From the NCBI GenBank assembly GCA_022495005.1, contig JAGYXB010000557.1, positions 806,001-870,000 of the forward strand: a stretch of 64,000 bases of DNA, given 5' to 3'. Below are positions 1 to 13,072 of the stretch, one piece after another. Position 1 is the stretch's first letter; each line of letters begins with the position of its first letter. The stretch is from Rhyacophila brunnea. Lineage: Eukaryota > Arthropoda > Insecta > Trichoptera > Rhyacophilidae. The translations under genes were made by a program, and so were the position numbers. Below the pieces are notes generated by a model. That model saw only the letters and a list, made by a program, of their open reading frames with translations, was not told where the DNA came from and did not search any database.

Positions 1-202
1 CCAAAATGTTCCTTATTTCAAACTTTACCGTCTGGAAACCTTCTTAATAAATAAACAGTCTTTATTTTAATGTCATCTTTTTTACGATTACTTAATAAAC
101 TCACATGATAGACCATTTCAAACATTTTAACAACTTCAAAGTCAAATTACTCAAAACTAGTATTTTCCAGTTAGTGTGTTCTGCCAGAACAGAGACGATA
201 TT
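1..202. mobile_element. right portion of a small TIR element (MITE), cut by the window edge
   Basis: These bases match 16207-16406 with only scattered differences. The shared block starts at CCAAAATGTTCCTTATTTC and ends at the terminal motif CCAGAACAGAGACGATAT. In the second copy the left terminus is visible and is the inverse of this end, so this is the right part of the same element with its left end outside the window. No coding capacity is visible, so it is non-autonomous. Confidence 0.75.
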
Positions 203-404
203 TTATCTGTACAATAAACGTCTGGTCATATAATTGTAAACACTTTTTCATCTGCATTTATCTATTTACGAAATATGTTTGACCGAAATTAAAGAAATAT
301 ATGGAGCAAGCTTTTTTTAATCTCATAGTCAACACGTCAATGATCAAGTCATTCCGTCGTCGATTGATATAATTTCGCACTCATCCTGGTAAATTGAGTG
401 TGTA

Positions 405-540
405 CAATATGGCAACGGTAGCAGGGTGGGTCTAGCGGGTGGGCGGCGAACCCAACACAAAGCTGAGCTCGTGGGCGGGGGGCGGAGGGGCGTGGGCGCG
501 AGCCGCCCACCGCCGCAAGGTACGGACGCAAAAATTCACT
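405..540. other. GC-rich island in AT-rich DNA
   Basis: About 135 bases are very G+C-rich and contain several GGGCGG/GGGGCGG boxes, in sharp contrast with the surroundings. The plus strand has a possible splice donor at its right edge (CGCAAG followed by GTACGG), but the ATG at 409 reaches a stop after eight codons. It could be a promoter or an untranslated first exon. I see no protein to support a coding call. Confidence 0.35.
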
Positions 541-552
541 CCACGCTAACAC

Positions 553-3500
553 CCTTAAAACTTATTCATATTTAAACAACCGCTTTTGGCCATTGTTAAA
601 GAGGAACGGTGACGTTTGTATTCATTCGAGAGATTGTACCTCGGGACAGGTTTATTGTGAGCAGTTTTGAATTTATGAAAGCCTGACAACGGATACACAG
701 GCTATAATACCGGCAATAGAATATACATCAATGTCAATGACTTGAACATTTTTTGAAGAATAATCCACGAATAAAATAACCGACTAGGTACACGATTTAA
801 GACCTAAGCGTCCTAAGCAATTAAGAATGCTGAATCGTCGTGATAATGATTCATATTATCATTTTGTAAAATGAAATTCATTCAACTAAAACTAAATACT
901 AAATTTATTTGATATATTACTATCTTTTATTAAAAATATTTTATAAAATCTTTTACAGCGTAGGTAATAAGAATATTTTATATTTGATAAAATATATCTT
1001 TTATAAAAAGTAATAAAACGACATTACCTTTTATCAACGATTAGTGTATGGTAAAGACTGTAAAGAGTATTATCAGGTTACTTTTGCTTGATGTATTAAT
1101 TACAACATATAAAATGGAAGATGGCAAGAAAGTAATTAACAAAAATATTGATTATTAAATACGAGGAACATGAAATGCTGATTACATAAATAGACATAGA
1201 TGACTGAAAACATAAATGTACTTTTGTTGTCCATTTTTCAAACATAATTTTTATTCAATGGTGTACGCATAATATAAATAAATGCTTTAATAAAATATAT
1301 TTCTTTAAAAAAACTAATATAATAATATAATGCACAAATTAATTAATGGAATAATTAAAACTTAAAGTTAATGTTTTAAAATAACCAACGTTTAATTAAC
1401 CATCATAAACCTCAACTCTTGGAGTTTACCTACAGTCGCCGGTCTTGATGAGTTCAAACATTTATTTATACGGCGCATAAGAAATCAAAAAGTTAAATCG
1501 TTGCTAAGCTATGAAATTTATTATGTATTTGCTGTATTTGCGGTGGGTACGATCACGATCACAGGTTGATTTGAGTAAAAAAAATAGTAACATTTAAAAT
1601 CAATGATAAACACCATCGTATAAGTTATCTGTGACTATTCTCATAAATGAGGATGTCTAAGAAGTAGGGTAGACTGAGTTTTATCCCATGATACTAAAGG
1701 TTTTTTAGGGTTTTCAATAGGAAAAATGTAGTTTTTTGTAAATCTTTGGTATTGGCATATAAGAATAAAAATTGTTTTATTCAAAATTTTATATTTTTTG
1801 AACAATATAATTTAATTTATTATCTACGTACGAGCAAGGCCGTTTATTCTTTCTTTTTCTTCTCGTGCCATCCCTTGCTCATTGCTCTTACTATCTAAAT
1901 TCTTGTTTTTTTCCTGTATAAGTATTAAGTACTAACAATATAAGTACCTGCCTATTCTCTGAAAACTTTTGGAGAAATTTTAGAAAACTTCGTTAATTGA
2001 AAAATCACGATCGCTATCTTGGCCTACAAGTAATCGCATTGAGTAATTTATGAGTAGTACATAGTAGTCACACATTTTTTTAGCAAATTTTAAATCAAGA
2101 ATGATTCATTTTTTCGTAATAGTTTTCCTATTAGCGATACGTCACATTCATTTTTAGAAACAATGGAAAATTGTATGTTGCCTTAAATAGTAAGTATCTA
2201 TGAATTAAGGGACGTCATCGGATTTTTCCACTAGTAAAACAAACACCTCACCGCAACATGAATCCTTGAATTTTCGCGCAAAACGAAAACTCATTTAAAG
2301 CGTACGACTAATGTCTTTTTCCTTATTGGAATAAATACGCACATTACGCATACAAAGAGCCCGCCTTTGTGATATATTACAAAATACCATAATGCGGTGT
2401 TATTTGGAACCTGCGAAACAAACAATACAAAACCCATTATAAAAGCCATTTAACTTAATTTCCCGTTCCTTCTCGTCTCATATATGAAATCGATTCGCGG
2501 CACAAGGGTTCAAACACCCCCTAACAACCCACCTTAAAGTTTTCCCGTTTTATTAGCCTGAAAATATTTTCTTCCTCCATGAAATCTTGCTCCCCCTCCC
2601 CCCCACTTACGCTAAAACCGCGGAGGTTATCAAAACATTGACTGGGGTTTGTTCACTTCACTTTTTGTAGGGCCTCTCGAACAAATTCGTGTGCGGTGGT
2701 GATATAAAATACATTATCATGATTCAGAATGAAAACTGAATAAGGGCTTCGGAAAATTTATAAAATCACTCACGCGTCAACGAAGAGTAAAAAAAAATAG
2801 AAAAAAATCATTTCGCAAAGCTATTTTTATTCCTCTCGCTCGCTTTCCAAATTGGAATGGCTGTAAATGTATCTGAAGGTATCAGGAATCTAAAGGACAC
2901 TCAGTTGTACTCAGTCAGAGCCAAAACGCCGCCAGTTCAACGCTTGCTACATTCGTGTGTAGCACCTTAAGAAGACTCGGTATGCTGAACTTCGAGATGT
3001 GGTGATCGCAGTGTCAGTGTGAGAGGTATGATTTATCAAAAATGGTGAGATCGAAGAGCGGACCATAGTGTCTCGACACGTCTAAGATGAAGATACTACG
3101 CTAGAGGACCTAACTTAGCTTACTTACTTAAGTGTCAGAATCTTTCTTCGACCCAACCAAACTTCGGCTTCCTGGAAGGCTGCTTTTGTCCATTTGCTTC
3201 ACCTAAGAAGCGGATATGGACTTAGAAGATCTTTATTTTCCATTATGAAAACATATTGCCAGAATGACGTTGATTAATATTAGGTAATGACATAAGGTCG
3301 GTATTATTTTCATTTACCGAAAAAACTACGATAACGATATGATCAAGTCCGAAGATTTCGAAATTATCCAAACTCATAACTCAAAATCAACAGCTACCAT
3401 TTTTACCATATATATTATAGTATAGCCATTATACATAGCACATAAAATAGCTAATCAATCAATCGTCTACCTATTCAGCATCGTTAAAATGTATTTTAGG

Positions 3501-4600
3501 TGAAAATAGGATATTATAATCGACGTATTAATAGGCTATGACAATGATATTCAAACTGTTCGAGACCTAGGTGTGGCGCAATCCGTTTAAACAAATAAGA
3601 ATTCCGGATATGGATGCACGATCACAATGATAGATCTCATTGTTTCACCAGTTGTCCACGTGGATTTATGATTTGATAGAAACGGGGATCGGTGAAGTTC
3701 CGCGTGGCGGATCGGAGGCGTTATATTAATAAATTAATATATAAATTAATTTAACAAATATTATATGCGTGTATCAGTTTAAAATAACGGAATAGGTAAA
3801 ATACATCTGGTTAAATACATACAGGCTAAAAATAATATGGGGCGGTATTTTGAGGAGACTATGTGTGTCTAGTTTGATTCAAATATTTGAGGAACTGCGA
3901 GGAGAACAACGGGTTCAGCTATTCAACCAATTGGTATTTTCATGGAGGCGTGAAGATATCTTTAGACATGAAAGCTTGAAAACCACTAGACGATCGTGTA
4001 ATCAAATTCCAAATTTTTACAATATTAAGAATACATAATATAAGCCGATTCTCGAAATAGTCGTGTTAATAAAATATACCATAGACCAAAACTATAGCAT
4101 AATACTGTGTGCACGTATGTACCGGTATGAGAAGTCAACCCCATCGCATGTTACGGAAAAGGTCATTGCAAAAAGCGAAATTTTAATTTGCAAAAATCGT
4201 TAAAATCTAGTCATATATTTTATGAGGAATTTGAGATTGAACAGCTTTAATAAATAATCACATAATAATATAACAGCAACTTTTTAATTGTTTGTTCCAT
4301 AGATGGAGTTTGTGGACATGACGTCTCCAAGAATTCATATCGCTCGGCAAACTCTCTCAATAGATGTCGCCATATGGCGGAAAGACTTCGTGAATACTTT
4401 TCTCCGTGCATTCACCACTTTAGGTCGTCTGCTTGAAGAATAGCTTTTAGTTTCTTAATCATTTATATTTTACATAAACCAAAAAAAAAAAATTCAACAA
4501 AACTTACACAACTGACAGGTCTATATTATGGTCGCCAAGATTTATATTTTCATATAGTTGTCGATAGATTTGGTTGATTTTCATTGATTGATTTTGAAAA
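553..4600. other. AT-rich stretch, no gene recognised
   Basis: I see only short chance frames on both strands. A somewhat less AT-rich patch lies around 2470-2720 with pyrimidine-rich tracts. I recognise no coding, RNA or transposon feature here. Confidence 0.55.
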
Positions 4601-4624
4601 CTAATTCGAGATTAAATTGTATTT

Positions 4625-4745
4625 AAAGTTTATAAATTTATTGCGTCCTTGTGATCGCTTAGGATCTTGGATACCACTGTATGACGGCATCTGTCCAGCG
4701 GTTGTCCACACGCCAAGCGACATGTCCAGCTGACTGTAATAATTC
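4625..4745 (-). pseudogene. non-LTR retrotransposon pol C-terminal relic
   Basis: Read on the minus strand, one frame gives AGHVAWRVDNRWTDAVIQWY. This matches the GHVAR-x-DNRW...W.P pattern found after the reverse transcriptase domain near the C-terminus of many insect non-LTR retrotransposons. The same block occurs at 15.7 kb (about 15690-15750), also on minus. Only a few dozen codons survive, so this is a dead fragment. Confidence 0.6.
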
Positions 4746-4823
4746 ATCTGCTTAGCGATATAACTTAACCGGCATATTAGGAATGGTAAAGTCATGAATA
4801 ATAACTGTTCCAATATTCTTTTT

Positions 4824-4980
4824 TAACGTGAAAACAATCTAAATATATGTTCCGAGTAATCCTTTACAATGTGAAAACTTTTCAATATAAGTTGTTCATA
4901 ATTTGTTCGAATGATCATTTCCAATGTGAAAACTTTCCAAATATGAGTTGTTAAGAATATGTTGGAGTGATCCAATAATT
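4824..4980. repeat. degenerate tandem repeat, unit about 55 bp
   Basis: The motif CAATGTGAAAACTTT, followed by a related tail (AATATAAGTTGTT / AAATATGAGTTGTT), occurs at 4866 and again at 4921. A shorter, more diverged copy (ACGTGAAAACAATCTAAATA) lies just upstream. No function is evident. Confidence 0.5.
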
Positions 4981-5094
4981 GTGTAAAATAGGCTTTTCAG
5001 TGATGTTAAGTAAGTACACTTTTTTCACATGATCAAATATATTATATTATATAAACTATTTTTTCGAGGTATATTTTTCCATTAATCACAAACT

Positions 5095-5170
5095 TCCGAA
5101 GTGGTTTTTGAACAGATTTTTTTTACGAAAAATGGTTGTTAGCCACTCACTCAAGCCATTAGATCAGTAG
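5095..5170 (-). repeat. SINE tail relic
   Basis: This matches the tail of the fuller SINE at 7556-7757 in the same orientation: a GAGGTT-like start, a T-run, an ACGAGAAATGGATGTTAGC-like block and an ATTAGGTCC-like block. It is diverged and the tRNA-like head is missing. Confidence 0.5.
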
Positions 5171-5195
5171 TTTGGATTAAAACGCACAATGAAGA

Positions 5196-7550
5196 AACAC
5201 CTTGTAAATTGCCCCTACGATTTCCGGATACAACCAATCATCCATCGAATTATTGTTAATAATTACGTTATCAAAGTTTTCAAATTCCGCCCGGGGTAAC
5301 GATACTTTAGGTTAATGGATAAGAGCACTCGGTTAAGTTTTTTTCTGCTTTTTTTTTCAGATATGAATGTTTCTGAAATCGTGTACCTAATAACTTACAC
5401 ATTTTCAATAAAAATAATTTTACATTCTCAAATCTTGCGTATATTTAGTATCGCATTGATTTTTTTTACAGCAGATGGTTAGATTTATTTAATTTATGAT
5501 TGCAGCTTCTGGGTATACAAACAGAAATTAACGTTTCAATTAAATTAAAAGAAAAATATCAGTTTAATACCTAAAGTAACCAAATAATAAAGATAGTTAT
5601 ATATTCCGTTTTTAAATATAAAATATATTTAAGAAATACAAATTGACGGCAGTCACGAAAAAATAGTGCCTAAGCATAACAACGTGCTTTTTTCCTAATC
5701 CAGGTGAAAACTCAGGAAAGCTTTCATCAGAGCGGTAGTAAACCTTTGATTAGTTTCACACAGTTCTCGAAACACGGCTGACAACACTATTTTCACGATA
5801 TACCTACCTACAAGGATATTTACCACTCGCGTTTCAAGCACGTAAAAGAAGGATTTCCGATACATTGGGAGTTTTTTTCTGAAATCTTATCAATAAGTAC
5901 CCTATCTACTTGTGTTGCAGGAAGAACTATGGACACTCATAAGAAGGTATCTAACTAGTTCACTGGATATCGAGTAGTGATTCCAGTGTGAGTATACCAT
6001 CCCCAGCTAATGAGAATATCTTGAATAACCTGATATGATAAAATCATAATAAGTAGGTAATCAATTACACAATATAAAAGTAGTTCCTTCATATTATATT
6101 CGCATTAAGTTACTACCACGATTTGGGAAACTTATCAGAATATCTGAGTATATACGAATTAAAAAATTATCGAATTATTATTTTGCTCTACGAGAGAGAA
6201 CTAAGTCAGTAATAAGAAGGTTAGAGAATATGTGTGGTTGCATCAATCTAGCGGTAGACCCAGCGTTACCAACTTAGCGTTTTTCTTGCCGAATCTAGCA
6301 TTTTTGAATGGGCAAAACCTCGCAAAATACGCATCTGGCGTTAAATCTAGCGTTTTTTAATAGTGTAATCTTGCTATAATGCTTTCTAAACCTTTAAAAA
6401 ACAATGTCGCCCAAACGAAGTTAATCTGATTGCAAGAAACTGCTACGAAGAAATTGTGGGTGAAAAAAAGGCATTATGTCGTCAGACAAATTTGTCAGAT
6501 ATTTTGAAGCCAAATAACTTTTTTACGTATTTTTTTAATATTTTGTGCATATTAATATGAACTGAAATTTTATTGAAAATTTTTCTTCTAAACTAGTGTT
6601 TCTGTTAGTCCTTGGTCCTTGGTTGGTCTATTAGTTCTTGGACCTTTAAAGTCCTTTCAACTTACGCGAATTAGGCTTGAGCAAGTTTCGTCGGACCCAC
6701 CTATAAATTATGTGAGCTCAAGAAAAATAAAGACATTTCGACAAAATTCACATATTTCACTACTATTATATTGCCAGATAGACACATATTAGTAGGTAAC
6801 TGACATTTATTAAACACTTACTGTGTCACTCGAGGAGCACTTAATTAGAAGTTATCACATTTTGAATGATAAATTAATTACCACCCAGTATTTGATGAAC
6901 ATATCGAAGGCAAAAATGAATGTATAATAACTGGCCGGAATCCGTATTTGAAACGGTCTCTAGTAATAAAACCCGCTTTCAGGACGCGTAAACTTCGCAA
7001 AGCCTCTTTGGGAGCTCGGTTGTGAAATCATTTTTGAATCGCACAAAAGACGACAGCCGGAATATTTCAATAATATGGTGAAACGTTATAAATGGACAAT
7101 GAAACCATCTACGTAGATATGAAAATTGTAAATATCTCAAGATTACAGTTTCATTTGTAGACGGCATCATTTCATAAAGAATCATATTACTCGGCAGATT
7201 CCGTGGTTTTTACTAGTATTTGAATTATACTAAAAACGTAACTGCAGTCAATAGATTAATTTATGATATTGTGAATCTATTTTTTTATAATTGTGTTGAA
7301 ATTGTCACGTCAGATATAAGCGAAAACCGTGTTTTTAAGGTCAACCAATCAACAGGATCAATCACAGAGTAATAAAATAATAGTGATGGTCTCAATAACA
7401 GGCAGGCACAGAAAGCATAGTTAAATGCAATAGTTAATACAGTTATGAAAAATACAGTGGGGGAGCTATTAAAAATTGAGTAAAAGAGAAAAACGGAGTA
7501 CGGTGTAGAAAATGAAAAGTAAAATAGACTACTACTACTCCACCATGTTC
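5196..7550. other. AT-rich stretch with one possible transposon end
   Basis: No gene is recognised. Around 6258-6300 the sequence CAGCGTTACCAACTTAGCG resembles the CAGTGTTGCCAACT-type termini common on insect DNA transposons; a related terminus lies at 41900. The rest shows only short random frames. Confidence 0.45.
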
Positions 7551-7555
7551 TTAGA

Positions 7556-7757
7556 GAATCATATCATGGTCCTCCTCAGAGTGGAGGTTGTATTAAAAGA
7601 TTTTGTTTTTACGAGAAATGGATGTTAGCTCAACACATTAGGTCCACAATCCAAATACAAATTAAAAAACAATGTGTATTTGCCAAACCCAGGATTCGAA
7701 CCTGGGACTCACGGCATTATAGGTCGACGATTTTGCCGCTCGGCCATCGTGAGCGAC
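7556..7757 (-). repeat. tRNA-derived SINE, most complete copy in the window
   Basis: On the minus strand the element starts near 7757 with a tRNA-like head. An A-box-like GATGGCCGAGCGG lies around 7736-7748, and a B-box-like GGTTCGAATCC at 7692-7702 sits inside a perfect T-arm (CCAGG/CCTGG). It continues into a non-tRNA tail ending near 7556 at GATTC. The acceptor halves do not pair, so it is not a working tRNA. Related pieces occur at 5095, 20337, 55748 and 61557, which makes it a dispersed family. It would be transcribed by RNA polymerase III and mobilised by a LINE; that last part is general knowledge of SINEs. Confidence 0.7.
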
Positions 7758-7759
7758 TA

Positions 7760-9435
7760 AAAAATATAAAAGTTATGTATATTAAGAGCAATATATGAAA
7801 AATACACTCAAAATACAGTCACCCAGTTATATTACTTAATAGGAATGTTAATTTCTGAAGCAACTCAATTTAAAAAAGGTTAAAGAACAGCGCGAAAATT
7901 AACAGAAGTATCTAGGTCATATTTTATTGAAAACCATATGTATGACCATATAATCCACTGTGTTATCATTTAATTTATAGCACTCCCTAATATATTTTTT
8001 TAATTTTACTCTAATTCATACATATTTTATAATATTTATTAGTCATAACTCATAATAATACTGTTATTTCACTGAAGTATAAATAATCCACGTTTCATTC
8101 CTTCATATAATACATATATTATGATTGATTGAAAAATTAACTAAGTCTACGTTCCAGTAAGGGTGCATATTGCAATTCCACGTTCATATTTTAGACATAG
8201 TATCTAATTTTATATTGAGATGTTATATTTAATGCTGTCACATTTAATAATCAATGGTAACAAATAACTGAAAATACGGAAGGGATAATTTTAATGGCTA
8301 ACATAGAAAACAAAATAATTTTCTATGATCATCAAGAAACTATATAAACGACAGTTTAATAATTATTCACGTAGTAATTAATTCATTATTATCCTCAAAG
8401 TAGGTATATCAGACAAATGTATGTCAAGATCGTTGTTGTGCTGTTCCACAACACAATGAAAATTATTTGTTAGAACGAGTCTTATTCTTCTCGACCGTTC
8501 TCTCGCTGTCGTGTAATCCGAGAAAGTAATATCATTTCTCGGCGCTGGTGGCCCGTCATCAGTGTCCAGCATACCGTAATGCAATAACTCCACTGTCACA
8601 TTTTCAACTTTAACCTGAACTATTATTTCGTCGCAAACTCCAAGTCTTTTGTCACATTACATCTTCTTGTATTAACGTCGACCACTCAGAAAGTTTTAAC
8701 AAGGTCAGGTGAAATATTTCCACACAGTTGTTCCATCAATTTCATCGCTCGTATTGTTTAACTGAGAGATAAAACTTTGGGATGTTTTTCGAAGTATTGT
8801 TCCTTGGCCAATCTCATAGAAAAATGTTCTATGTTATATATTTCCACTCTGTCTCTGTAGGTATTTGTAGCTATAGCAAATACAGAAGAACGATCACCAC
8901 AGTCGAACTACAAGTAGGTATATTATTACATACCGATCGATTCTTAACAATGATTATTGATTAAAATGTTAAACGTAAGCTTGTTTGTAATACGAATCTA
9001 ATAGTAATCTAAAAACGTCGAGATAAAACTTAAAAACACACACAAAAGATATGAATATTAACTAGAATTTTCTATAACAAATTTAAATTGAATGTATTGT
9101 TTTCACAATTGCGTAGGTACCTACTACATAAAACCTACAACAATATCTTCTTAGTTTGTGGACTATAGGAAATAGTAAAAATCACGTCGCCTTTAATGTC
9201 AATTTTGGAGACCAATTATTGTATAAAATAAAAAGGAAAAATTGTACCTAAACAACAGAATATAAGTACGACTAACAAAACCATCCCTTATATTTAGACT
9301 AATATTCTCCTCTTCTCTTGGTGGCCTATTCTATCTATCCTGGGCCAGTCGTATCAGATCCCCAACGCCTCGGACATTGAGCTACTTCGCTTCTGCTGGC
9401 ATATGTTGATATGCCCTATCTTATATTATATACAT
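7760..9435. other. no recognised gene; one unassigned minus-strand frame
   Basis: The stretch is AT-rich apart from about 8400-8640. There a minus-strand frame of some 85 codons has mixed, protein-like composition (for example DEIIVQVKVENVTVELLHYG) and no stops until 8378. It has no family match I can name and no clear splice sites. It is discussed as a finding and not called as a gene. Confidence 0.4.
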
Positions 9436-9439
9436 AAAT

Positions 9440-9720
9440 CCCCGAAGTGTGCAGCTTTTCTGGGCTTGATAGTAGCGATAGTTCTGTTAAAACCTCCTCA
9501 CTGGTATACACAGGATATTTTCATGGTATGCATATACAACCATATCTCGAAAGCTTAGTCTTCATATTGTCATTTCTTTACCGTCCAGGCTGTCCGGTAG
9601 ACAAATTCGGGTATGATGCCGCACCGCACCTGACCGTCTTCCATCGAGTGGCCAGAGCTATGTCTCGATTGCACAACAGATGTTTCATGTTTTCAAAAAT
9701 CTTGCCACCTCAATACTGAT
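9440..9720 (-). pseudogene. non-LTR retrotransposon reverse-transcriptase C-terminal relic
   Basis: Fragments in shifted minus-strand frames follow the order seen in insect LINE pol proteins. ENMKHLLCNRDIALATRWKT matches the thumb-region pattern K-LLCNR-LSL--R. A WTVKK-like piece follows, then a piece like AFEIWLY and one like TSEEVL, matching the usual W.L.K...LEAFE.W.YRR......T.EEVL order. At least two frameshifts and several stops break it, so it is dead and old. Confidence 0.65.
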
Positions 9721-9724
9721 CCTA

Positions 9725-12355
9725 ATTGTATGGTTAGGGCTCCAATCTTCATGCAGTGGGCAACCGAGGTATTTTACATTCTCTATGAACGGCATACATG
9801 TAATATAATATATCCGCGTGATCGGATGAAACCATTCCATTATTAATAAAAATAAGTTATGTGAAATAAATGCTATAAAATTGTATTTACTTTACTTTAG
9901 CATTATCTGTATAAATACCTATATGTAGGTAAGAGAATATCAAAATAAAATGCATTATTTTATGCATTTCGCGTAGGTACACCGAGTTTTATTGTATATT
10001 TGGAAATGCTCACTGGTAGAGACGTGTTATCTTTTCGGTTTATGCTTGCATGCGACGTATATTTTCTCTCTCAGGAAGTCAAGACAAGATAGATTTTAGA
10101 AGTAAAACTGGAAATATTTGCGAATGGAAAGATGTGATTCTGGGCAACCTGGAAAAATGCAAGCGAGATCCGCTCATGCGGGGCGCATAACGGAAACACT
10201 GCTTCGGAAAAACCCAGAGCTTTGAGCTTTTCATTCAAAACAAATCTGAGCTTTATCTATTTCTAAGGAGACTGTGATATAGCTGAGTTTTTGTTTCTCA
10301 TTTTAAATCATTAGTTCAAAATATGCAAATATGTATGTTTCCATTATATTTAATTGGATAATTTAAATAATCAAGCCATTGCATATATATTTATTGTATT
10401 ATTTTATTAGGTAAGAAAGAATTATGTATTTGTTGTCAGTGTGTATTTAAAATTGGTGAGTGCCTGAAGATGCCGAAAGACTAAACCAGGGTCGCAAATA
10501 TTGACACAAAAATCGATTATAATTTATATACCCTTTAAAGCCAAAGCATAAAAATTTGAGGATCGAAAATAAAAGTCTCCCTAATCTATGCGCTTCAACT
10601 TTAATGTGCATGATTAGGTACTTTAAAAAATACTCTAAAATGACAGTTTTCGTCCGATCAGAAGGACATTATCAACCGATCTGACATCTGAGAAGATCAA
10701 TTAACAATCTGCCTCTGAGCGGAAGAAACCGATGACGATCGCTATTTAATACAATATAATAATTATTTTGTCTAATGTTAAACAACGTAACCATATAATT
10801 AAATAATGTGAAAGCAACACCCTACTTCAAACTCACCGAGTTCATTAAGATGTTGAAGTAACTAATTAATATCCATTTTATATTTCCACATACCACGTAA
10901 TAATATCCTACCAATTCCATTATGTTGAATCCAAAATGTTGTATTGCATATTATCTACTGTGGTATATTTAATGCGACATTTATAAACATGCAAATGCCA
11001 ACATTCAGGGAAATATACAGAAAAATGCAAACCAAGCGAATATGTAAGTATAAAATGATATTGTTTGTAGATGCAAATAGCATGCTGCAGTGGCAGCATC
11101 TAATAATGTCGCTTAGACGAAGACGGTATCATCTGAACGTTTCGCTTATCAATTTCATTCATATGCGCACTCGAATGCAGTAGTGAAACTCTACAGGACT
11201 ATCAGAAAATAATAATTTACATCAATTAAATACAATAATTGTATTCTTAATTAAGTTTTTTCATGGTGTTAAATGTCATTTCTTGGAAAAAATACATTGT
11301 ATTAAATAAAATAAACACAAATACGTGGTATTTATTAAATTAAGTGGAATAAGTAGGTACTACATAATAATATTATTGTGTTTAATTTTAATTAAGTCTT
11401 GTTTAATCAAAGTACATGAAACAGAATTGTCTTGAATATTATATTATACAATATACTTATTACCAATGAAAACAACAAATCGGACAGACTTTTTTCTAGA
11501 ATTTTTAATATATTTCTGAGGGATGTATCCAACAGGCAGAATTGATTATATTCATTTTATTTAAGTACAGAAAAATTTTAAAATATCATTTCATGATAGC
11601 TACGTATTGGCAGCGTTATCAATATACCAATTTCAATAGTTGCATCTAGATAGATAAGTAGCATGCTAAAATAACTAAAATTAAATTAAAATTCATAGAA
11701 AATCATATATGTGAAATTTTGAGGCAAAACGCAAAGCAAAACTAACACTCTTGGAAATTAACCGCGAATATTTCTGGATCTACCCAATGTGCCTTTGTAT
11801 ACGTACCTGCATATGTGCTATTTTCGAGGCAGACTTACAAAAGACAATAGCAGTCAAAACTTCACGTGTAAAATTACATTATCGCGGCATTTTTCGATGC
11901 TTTCTCGCGTAACTTTCTCGAAAGAAGAGCACTAATTTTGGACAACCTGTACGATAGTGGATGTATATTGGGTTGAGCAGTGCACGCAAACAATGCTTGC
12001 CCGCCACCTACCTACCACACCACACAGAGCAAGGCGGGGAAGCAAACAATGCCTGCTGTATCCACAGCAGAACAGTAAGCTTTATTTAGCAAGGGGTAGC
12101 AATCAAAGCTTCGCGAGCCAATTGGCCTAGTCACGTCAAATACAATCTCAATAAATACGCATGGCAATTTTCTTCATTTATTTCGCCGACAGTGCATATA
12201 CAATAAATAGTCCCACAATTAATTAAAAGTAATTACGTAGTTCAACTACGGAAGACATTAGGTGTGAAATATATGTAAAAACATCGATAAGCATGGCTCG
12301 TAGATAAGTGAAAAGGTTAATAGTGCATGTGCTTTCATATTAGCATGAATACGCG
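9725..12355. other. AT-rich stretch, no gene recognised
   Basis: Only short frames occur, such as a 79-codon plus frame near 10.9-11.2 kb with no recognisable motif. A less AT-rich patch at about 11985-12120 repeats GCAAACAATGC twice. Nothing else stands out. Confidence 0.5.
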
Positions 12356-12357
12356 TC

Positions 12358-13041
12358 TTAAGGGGGGACATGCTCGTCGAAGGTCAAAATTGAGTTTTTA
12401 TTGTATTTTCAAACCATGATCCTGGACACTCCTTAAACGTTGTAGATAATTTATTTATATAATTTTGAAGCCTTATTATCCTTTATAGTTATTTTACACA
12501 TTTGATGACTGCATGAAGTATTTTTGTTACATAAAATAGTATTCTTTTAAACCTCTCGCTCTAATGTTTTAGAATATAGTCATATTTCGGTACATAACTG
12601 TGCAGTGGTGTTAAGATTTTTTACATTTATTAATTTTTAAACGCATTTATAAAACCATTAGTATAATTTATTACGAGATAATTTTTGTAAAATATTCACG
12701 ATAAAAATTATTTTGATAATCTCTGTGATCCCAAATTTGACAAGAATTAGGCATTTTATTATTCAAAAAATCGGCAAGATTAACACATTTGAAGATAATT
12801 CTAAAGATACTCATTATAAGCTATGTTTTTGACCATTTAAGTGTGATAAACATCCTATGAATAATGATTGCTTTATAATAATTATTGACCTAAGAATAAG
12901 GTAGTGTTTTTTTGAAATACGCCATTTCTTTTGTCATTCCCCAGTGGTTAAGCTACAACATACGGCCGTAGCCATAAAATGAAAAACTATAATTAAAGTA
13001 GGGAGTAAAATTATGTTAACGCGCGTGTTTGAACATGTACC
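12358..13041 (+). repeat. left arm of the 1.4-kb palindrome
   Basis: It runs inward from TTAAGGGGGGACATGCTCG to GTGTTTGAACATGTACC and pairs along its length with the right arm, with scattered mismatches and a few small indels. Confidence 0.85.
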
Positions 13042-13072
13042 CAACCAAATTTTTTTTATTTTTTTTTTAAAC

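Noticed and set aside
7681..7757. Functional tRNA gene on minus
   Set aside because: Good B box and T arm, but no acceptor pairing and a non-tRNA tail shared with other copies; a SINE.
9447..9719. 90-codon plus frame
   Set aside because: Overlaps a LINE relic that is coding on the opposite strand.
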